Made by a program: the position numbers and the translations under genes
The notes under the pieces: generated by a model
The model's database searches: none
Told to the model about the DNA's origin: nothing
Seen by the model: only the letters and a program-made list of their open reading frames with translations
Part shown: in pieces, positions 57,702-64,000 of the stretch
Position numbering within the stretch: the stretch's first letter is position 1
How the letters are laid out: each line of letters begins with the position of its first letter
NCBI GenBank assembly: GCA_963931865.1
Contig: OZ007514.1
Coordinates: 9,457,222-9,521,221, forward strand
Length of the DNA: 64,000 nucleotides
From: Axinella damicornis
Lineage: Eukaryota > Porifera > Demospongiae > Axinellida > Axinellidae
Direction: 5' to 3'

Positions 57702-58444
57702 CTGGAAAACAGTATTGCACGTACATAAACAAAGTCAAGTCAAATCCAGAACAGCAGATGATGACGGCTGATTTCTAGACATGAATATCATGTTTAACTG
57801 GTTCGATCGAGGTTTGGAGTCATGCCGAGTTTTACTTGTGTAGGCCGTGGCATGGCGCACAGCCGGCTCCACATGCACATGCACGTACTATACATATATA
57901 CTATGCAAGTGCGCGCACGCTAGTGCAATCATTTGATTGATCACGTGCGATGCCGTGCCATGCCCGCCATGGTCACACAAGGAAACTTTCTTAAGACACG
58001 ATGGACACAGTGGCGGGTGGGCGGGAGCAGCTGAACGAGTGCAAGCTCTGCTACACTGTAGACAGAGAGTATATATATAGCTATGTTGCTATTCACGCTA
58101 AGCTAAAAAAAAACATCAAGGTAACCGTCTCCCAGGCTAGCTAGAGCAGCCAGACTTCCCCAGTCAGATTGATTGTGGCAGCCTCATGCCTCAACCCGGC
58201 CGGCCTGACCTCATGGCGCCCGCCTCTCTCCCAGTTAACTCACATCTAGGGTGTGAATCAGCTAAGCTTCTCATCTCCAATAGGTAAATGCCATAATTCA
58301 TGCTTACCAATATCCACGAGTCAAATGGATATCACTTTCAATGTAGAACTACACGTATGCTGCATACATGCAGCAAACGGAAGTGCATAACATGTGCATG
58401 GACACCACAGGAATCCTGCGAAATCTGATAGACGTTCAACTTAC
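57702..58444. other. Intron sequence
   Basis: No gene or clear repeat recognised. Confidence 0.35.
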
Positions 58445-58512
58445 AGGTATGGCAAGACAGTCACTAACATCACAATGGCACTGTAGGTCACATCTGGAAA
58501 CACAGTCACCCC
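58445..58512 (-). CDS. NCL-like cation exchanger, exon 2
   Basis: 68 bases, acceptor tactctgcag, donor gtaagt, phase 0 to 2. It encodes GVTVFPDVTYSAIVMLVTVL then PYL. G(V/I)TVxxDV...(I)M...LPYL is the third-helix region of NCL-type exchangers. Its acceptor touches the 41-bp minisatellite. Confidence 0.88.
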
Positions 58513-58515
58513 CTG

Positions 58516-59087
58516 CAGAGTATTGATAGAGTACTCCTTGCTGAGCATGCAGTGTACAGAGTATCGATAGAGTGCTCCTTGCTGAGCATGCAGTGTACAG
58601 AGTATCGGCAGAGTACTCCTTGCTGAGCATGCAGTGTACAGAGTATCGATAGAGTGCTCCTTGCTGAGCATGCAGTGTACAGAGTATCGGCAGAGTACTC
58701 CTTGCTGAGCATGCAGTGTACAGAGTATCGATAGAGTACTCCTTGCTGAGCATGCAGTGTACAGAGTATCGGCAGAGTACTCCTTGCTGAGCATGCAGTG
58801 TACAGAGTATCGATAGAGTACTCCTTGCTGAGCATGCAGTGTACAGAGTATCGATAGAGTACTCCTTGCTGAGCATGCAGTGTACAGAGTATCGGCAGAG
58901 TACTCCTTGCTGAGCATGCAGTGTACAGAGTATCGATAGAGTACTCCTTGCTGAGCATGCAGTGTACAGAGTATTGATAGAGTACTCCTTGCTGAGCATG
59001 CAGTGTACAGAGTATCAATAGAGTACTCCTTGCTGAGCATGCAGTGTACAGAGTATCAATAGAGTGTAATGTACTCCTTGCTGAGCA
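58516..59087. repeat. 41-bp minisatellite at an exon acceptor
   Basis: About 14 units of cagagtatcgatagagtact plus ccttgctgagcatgcagtgta, with gat/ggc/aat and a/g variants. On the minus strand the unit contains tactctatcgatactctg, the same bases that precede the acceptor of exon 2. All three minus frames stay open because 41 is not a multiple of three and no phase holds a stop. Confidence 0.96.
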
Positions 59088-59503
59088 ACAGTCGTAGAAT
59101 ATACAACATCCAGTAACAATGGCACATTTTAATAAGTCTAAACAGAGCCCACCCGAAAATTTCTGAGGGGGCTGAGAAACTCTTTTCTCATAATGTTACA
59201 AAGGTATGGTGCCATTAAGAGAGGGAATCACATTGCAGCACATTCTGTGCTGTGCTCTTATTCTAATGACACAGGAGACATTCTCATTGCATGTGTCCAT
59301 TAAGAGTACTGCTAGGATTTCAAAATCTCACTCTCAATATTTACTAGAAGCTGGGCAATTATATACATGTACATCCTTGTTTCTCCTGTTACAGTGGCTG
59401 AGTCACTCCTGACCGCCATTTTAACATCAAAGCAGGAAGTCATAAAATTTACCTTCACCAGTAATCCGCTTAAATATACACAAGAAACCAAACACATCAT
59501 ACA
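59088..59503. other. Intron sequence
   Basis: No exon seen. ctaaacagagcccacccgaaa-type sequence near 59140 resembles a stretch near 50180, possibly a dispersed repeat. Confidence 0.35.
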
Positions 59504-59836
59504 TAGCCTCGTTCCCAGGCCCCGCCCAGCTTTTCATCGCTAGCAGTACAGAAAAGCGGGAGAGCGTGTGGTATCTTTCCTCACGTGAGCGACGTCAGGA
59601 CAGAGAACCGAATGGGGCTCAGAACAGCAAGAAGAGCTAAGGTATTAACCTCACTGTTGAGCACTCTAGTCCATTGTCGGCAAAAGACGACCTTGCAGTT
59701 TAACCGAGAATGTGCCACTCCCGCGTCCACGCAACATCCATGTACGTCACTGCACATGACGAGTTTTACCAGCCTTCCCCCGCGTTAGTACTTCAAGCGA
59801 CAAACGCTGGGGTGAGAAGGCCTGGGAACAAGGCTA
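59504..59836. mobile_element. TAGCCTCG long foldback element
   Basis: Ends tagcctcgttcccaggcc / ggcctgggaacaaggcta, total 333 bp, with arms mirrored well inward (cgtgagcgacgtca / tgacg-type). Same family as 63488-63868. Confidence 0.85.
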
Positions 59837-60014
59837 GTAAGGTTACTAGGTAACCTTCCACCAGTGTTCTCCCCACAAATTTGTTTAAGAGGGCACATAA
59901 TGAGATTTATAGTGTTTAGAAGCCCTGTGAAGCCTTGCCTGACAAGTATTTCAAGTGGTTGGTAAAGTAATCAAAGCCAAAGGGCACACCGCTTTTAGAC
60001 CAGACCAAGAAGGG

Positions 60015-60130
60015 TAGCCTTGTTCCCAGGGCTTCTCACCCCAGCGTTTCTGGCTTGCAGTACTAACGCTGGGGAAGGCCAGGTGAAACTTGTCACATGC
60101 AGTGACACAGGTGGACGTTGGGTGGACGTG
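60015..60130. mobile_element. TAGCCTTG foldback, one arm
   Basis: tagccttgttcccagggctt, then tggcttgcagtactaacgct and ggaaggccagg, is one arm of the family without its partner. Confidence 0.65.
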
Positions 60131-60432
60131 TGAAGGAGTGATACATTCCTGCATATTCATGTATACTTCACTGTGACTCCCAATCTGCTCAACTCTGTGG
60201 CTAGCAGTCAATTGAAATATCGTGTGCACAAATGTGGCATTTTGCAAGTTGACTGACGCTGGGGGTCAGTCTGGGAGTGGGAGACACTGCAAGGCCTACA
60301 CATACAGTGTTTCCCACAAAGGAGGGTACCAGGGTGCCCCCTTTTTTCGATTTGCTCATATTTTTTGGCTCTTCCTCCCATCAACCTCTCAGCTTTAGGC
60401 AAAAAAAACTGCATGCACTTACATGTAGTTAC

Positions 60433-60571
60433 CTGTTTATAAAAGCTCTTTGGAGTGAAGTGGCTGCATTGAAGGTCTTTTCCGACGCCGTTCACCAGAT
60501 CCACTCGTCCCAAGATGAGGCTTCCCAACCACGGCAGAGTCAGCAACATGATGGTGCTACCAGCCAGCATC
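60433..60571 (-). CDS. NCL-like cation exchanger, exon 1 found (alpha-1 end)
   Basis: 139 bases, acceptor tttccctag, donor gtaact, phase 2 to 0. It encodes MLAGSTIMLLTLPWLGSLIL then GRVDLVNGVGKD. LAGSTxMLLTxPW is the second half of the alpha-1 repeat in NCL-type exchangers. The preceding exon, which should carry the LPDG-type half of alpha-1 and the first helices, was not found in the remaining 3.4 kb, so the gene is 5'-incomplete here or broken. Confidence 0.9.
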
Positions 60572-60639
60572 CTAGGGAAACAGAAAAACATGCATGCCCA
60601 ATAATTCACATCATTTCCGGTCTGTACTGTAGCAGGAGC

Positions 60640-60900
60640 GCATGAGCTGCCGAAGGCGGCGAAGGAGCGTCGAACTCAGCATGCACGCCCTAGCCGAAGT
60701 ATAGTAGTCCTTCAACACGTCCCAGAATTTTACCTTATACGGCATGAGGCCATTATGTAAAAACAAATTGGCGTTTGTGCAGTACGGCAAAAGTCTTCCA
60801 TATATATAAGGTATATGTATGACCGTAAGACATGAAGGATTACAACATGTCTATACTACATGTAGTTCGACGGTCCTTCGCCACCTTTGGCGGCTCATGC
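60640..60900. repeat. Foldback element
   Basis: gcatgagctgccgaaggcgg, then gaaggagcgtcgaact, is mirrored by agttcgacggtccttcgcca and ctttggcggctcatgc, with a second inner mirrored pair (tatagtagtccttcaacacgt). Confidence 0.8.
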
Positions 60901-61039
60901 ACTCTGAACACACACATGCATCTAGCAACCACTAATGACACAACACCAGAGTGGAACTACACAAACACTTGGTACCAGGAAAACAGGCAACTGACATCAT
61001 TGTAGAGATAATGTCTCCATCTTAAACACAACACACACA

Positions 61040-61126
61040 GCCTTGTTCCCAGGCCTCCACGCCCAACTTTTGTCGCTTGCAGTACAAAAAGCAAGGGGGA
61101 GGGGGGGGGGGGGGGGGGGGGCCTGG
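61040..61126. mobile_element. TAGCCTTG foldback arm with poly-G
   Basis: agccttgttcccaggcctcc, then tcgcttgcagtac, matches the family arm. It runs into a 21-base G homopolymer (61101-61121). Confidence 0.65.
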
Positions 61127-61281
61127 ACGGATTTGAATGTCTGTTACAGCCACTTTATAGAAAGTAAAGTGCCTGCACAACAGCCATACAAACCAATGGA
61201 ACTGTGATGTCTGCAGCTCCGCCTCTTACAGTGTACATCAAACCATGCCTATTGAGCCATGAACATGCACAGTTAAACAAC

Positions 61282-61716
61282 TTAAGGTTACGGGATACTC
61301 GTGCGCGCGCCGCGCGAAATGTATTGGGAAATGCGTACTTAAGCTCGCTAACCAAGAATCTCGAGTACAAAGAGCGTGAGCAACTTGATTCTGGCAGTGG
61401 AGGTGCACTGTCACAAGGTGCAGGGCATGACGGAAGCTTTTACTAATACGCTGTATAGCCGTTCAAAAACGAGCAGTTCAGTTCGCCAAAAAGCCGTATT
61501 TACCGCTTTTCTCGAGCGAGACAGCAGATAAATTTGCCAGGGATAATACTATCGAAAAAAGCTTCCGTCATGCCCTGCATCTTGTGACAGCGCACCTCCA
61601 CCGCCAGAATCAAGTTGCTCACGCTCTTCATACTCGAGATTTTTGGTTAGCTAGCTTAAGTATGCATTTCCCAATGCATTTCACACGGCGCGCGCACGAG
61701 TATCCCATAACCTTAA
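61282..61716. repeat. Foldback element, about 160-bp arms
   Basis: ttaaggttacgggatactcg, then ctggcagtggaggtgcactg, is mirrored by cagcgcacctccaccgccag and cgagtatcccataaccttaa. The loop is about 110 bases. Frames across it are artefacts. Confidence 0.88.
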
Positions 61717-61741
61717 AGACTGTTTCTGAGTAGATCAGCTT

Positions 61742-61848
61742 CATCCAGCTGCACGAAGGCATCCAGCTGCACGAAGGCATCAGCTGCACGAAGGCACCAG
61801 TTGCACGAAGGCACCCGCTGCACGAAGGCATCCAGCTGCACCAAGGTA
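61742..61848. repeat. 18-bp tandem repeat (6 units)
   Basis: Units of catccagctgcacgaagg with small changes, about six copies. Confidence 0.85.
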
Positions 61849-62184
61849 TCTTCTGTTTATAACCGCTAACCTACCCCTAGCCAGGTCTGGCTCGTATTGG
61901 CCTGCATTCATGCATCGGATCTCTTCAAAGTCTTAGAAGGCCAAAGGCAATCAGCTTCAACGACTCTTCTGAGTCTGACGGAGTGGAAAAAAAGCTAGAA
62001 CCTGGTGTGAAATCAGGTGCCGTTTTTTCAATTCCACCGTTCCAGTCAGTCCAGTGGGGACAGACACACAGCGGCGGTAGATATTCCATTCCATAGTCCA
62101 TTCTGTACTCCATTCCATCATTCCAGTCCCATTCCCAGCTAGACCTTTCATCCAGCGTATACATTCACTCAATACAGTTGTTTT

Positions 62185-62938
62185 AGCCTGCAAACAGGCT
62201 GTATACAATCGGTGGACTGGACTACCGGACTGGACTACTGGACTCACCCAAAATTCCATGAAACGCCCTTTTCAGTGAGAAGCTAAACTTCCTTACTCAG
62301 CCTATTAGTTCGCTAAAGTTGCTTCCTAGCCTGTCGTCTCCTCGATTTCCGAGGTCAAAGGTCACGTGCATATTTAATAAGCGAGCTCAGGGATAACAAT
62401 CATGGTAGCTATACTTAAAGGCAGGCTGGAGTTTGGTTTCTGCTGATAACGTGCTAACTGCTCTTCTAATCGGTCAAGCAGGCGGAGAATCCTAACTGGA
62501 GCTCAATTAAAATTTGACTTCCCAACAAATTAGTCTTGCAAGCCAGCCTCTCACCACACCCACTACGGGGAGAGTCTGGCCCGCGAGACTACCAACAAAT
62601 GCGTGTGACCTCCATAAGTTGATACAAGTCATGGATGCTCAAAGTTAGCTAGCATGGATGCTCAAAGCTCTTCCCCATCCGGGTAGGCCTGGGAACGAGG
62701 CTAGCTCAAAGCCAGTACAGAACCCACAAGAATTGTTGAAGCTCATTAAATATGCACGTGACCTTTGACCTCGGAAATCGAGGAGACGATGCCGCAACAG
62801 GCTAGGAAGCAACTTTAATAGGCTGAGTAAGGAGGTTTAGTTTCTCACTGAAAAGGGCGTTTCATGGAATTTTGGGTGAGTCCAGTAGTCCAGTCCAGTA
62901 GTCCAGTCCACCGATTGTAAACAGCCCTGCAAATGGCT
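62185..62938. repeat. Large inverted repeat (about 170-190-bp arms)
   Basis: Left arm acaatcggtggactggacta, then ccaaaattccatgaaacgcc and cgatttccgaggtcaaaggt. Right arm acctttgacctcggaaatcg, then ggcgtttcatggaattttgg and agtccaccgattgt. The spacer holds unrelated sequence including an isolated gcctgggaacgaggcta (62687-62703). Confidence 0.88.
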
Positions 62939-63487
62939 ACACCACTTTGATCTCAAGAATCAGGTGGTACTAATTGAGTGCTTAGGTGACAAACAGCCAC
63001 AGTAGTATTAGTGAGGGATCGACCAGACTCTTGAGATGAAAAAGTTCCTGTATAAGTGGCCTCCACATTGGCTACCGGCTATAGTACACTGGTGTTGCAC
63101 AGGTTACTAAACCTACGGACTGTCACAACTTCAATACAATAATACACTCCTTCCTCTTCACAAACACTGTCGTACCCTTACACAAACATAGGCTACCATT
63201 TAGTTCCACTCCCCCAGATCCCTTGTTGTCAGGAGGCTGGACTGTTCAGTAGGCAGGATGGTCCAAGGTGACTTGTGCTCATGCTCTTAACATTACAATG
63301 TGGTTCTGGCTTTCTCACCACAGAGGTGTTGTGATAATGGCTTGCAAATCAACTATGCTCCCGGAAGCATGCTCCCTGCTGCCACAAAGATTGCACTGTT
63401 TGTTTTGTCTGTATGCCTACACATACATGTACCCCATACAAAGAATGCCCTCAGATATCAGTTGTGTGCAACCTTGGGTCAGAATTA
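62939..63487. other. No gene recognised
   Basis: Searched on the minus strand for the missing first exons of the exchanger; none convincing. Confidence 0.35.
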
Positions 63488-63868
63488 TAGCCTTGTTCCC
63501 AGGCCACTCCCACAGACATCATTTGATCGCTTGCAGGATGCAAATATGGCGGGGGAAGGCCTGGGAGATTTGGTCATGTGCGATGACATCAGGTAGACAC
63601 ATGGGGGGTCATAATACCTGTTTCACGTCGATCTGTCCTCGGTGATGCAAATAATAAACAATGATGGTCGTCTGCCATGCAAATGCTCCGACAACCAGCT
63701 TTTGGACGTACAGCATAAGAAAGGGCAATGCGATTCTTCGGTCGGCACCACCCCCGTGGGTCCACACCTCACATGACAAGATCTCCCTGACCTTCCCCTG
63801 CCGTACCTATATTTGCATACTGCAAGCAATCAAATACTGGCGGTGGGAATGGCCTGGGTACGAGGCTA
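63488..63868. mobile_element. TAGCCTTG long foldback element, full length
   Basis: Ends tagccttgttcccaggcc / ggcctgggtacgaggcta, 381 bp, with arms mirrored for about 120 bases (tttgatcgcttgcaggatgc / gcatactgcaagcaatcaaa). tcagaat occurs just outside both ends. Confidence 0.88.
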
Positions 63869-63907
63869 GCTCAGAATGCGATGACTGTAGTCAGTCAGAT
63901 GTGTGAG

Positions 63908-63979
63908 TTCACGGTCACGGTATTTAACAGCAGAGGCAGCAGACATGATGCTGACCCAGAGCAGAAACTTCACAAACAT
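63908..63979 (-). CDS. Possible first exon with signal peptide
   Basis: The ATG at 63979 on the minus strand opens MFVKFLLWVSIMSAASAVKY, a good signal-peptide shape, followed by RDRELTH. Weak gtgacc/gtgaac donors lie shortly after. It is on the exchanger's strand, upstream of its first recognised exon, so it may be its leader, but no connecting exon was found. Confidence 0.25.
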
Positions 63980-64000
63980 ACAGCAAAGGCAAGCTAAGAA

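Noticed and set aside
58436..59040. Three overlapping repetitive minus-strand frames
   Set aside because: All three phases of the 41-bp minisatellite lack stops; the frames arise from repetition, except where they run into exon 2.
47031..59087. CRISPR-like repeat arrays
   Set aside because: Units are contiguous with no unique spacers, and the context is eukaryotic introns; these are minisatellites.

Overview
The window looks like an animal nuclear genome, most likely a marine sponge (inferred, not proven). The evidence is intron-containing genes with GT-AG boundaries, a Death/NACHT innate-immune receptor gene, CR1/L2-like LINEs, and a very dense load of foldback and MITE-type repeats. No prokaryotic operon, tRNA, rRNA or CRISPR array was found.

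Left part (about 3.0-20.2 kb, minus strand): exons of one NLR-type gene can be assembled. An exon with two hydrophobic stretches ends in a 2A ribosome-skipping motif (GDVETNPGP, 19835-19861) and a phase-1 splice donor. Next come a Death-domain exon, two homologous linker exons and a large NACHT exon (2998-4757). Every junction is phase 1, so the parts join in frame. The Death/linker part lies inside a 4,791-bp segment present twice in direct tandem (5590-10363 and 10381-15154), apparently identical. The joined frame would be 864 residues with one Death module or 1,024 with both. No LRR exon was seen.

Middle part (19.2-38.1 kb) is mostly mobile DNA. It holds two 5'-truncated minus-strand LINEs (20.8-22.9 and 23.8-25.8 kb) and a longer plus-strand LINE (32.3-38.1 kb) with a PHD finger, ORF1, APE endonuclease and RT, broken by a frameshift and two DNA-transposon insertions. 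It also holds copies of a VNTR-bearing composite repeat; one was split by a LINE, and another carries a LINE 3' tail and a mini-foldback element. Two possible exons of an unrecognised gene lie at 29.1-29.5 kb.

Right part (38.4-60.6 kb, minus strand): thirteen exons join into one frame of 419 residues. The product is a CaCA-superfamily cation exchanger resembling plant/protist NCL-type (EF-hand) Na+/Ca2+ exchangers. The 5' end is not found and no EF-hand is visible. Its introns carry many MITEs, long palindromes, repeats with conserved ATG-to-GT-donor frames, and two minisatellites that start exactly at exon borders. One of these (47031-47965) repeats the exon's 5' splice site 29 times.

Exon borders were placed by reading splice signals and frame by eye; no alignment, transcript or database search was available.
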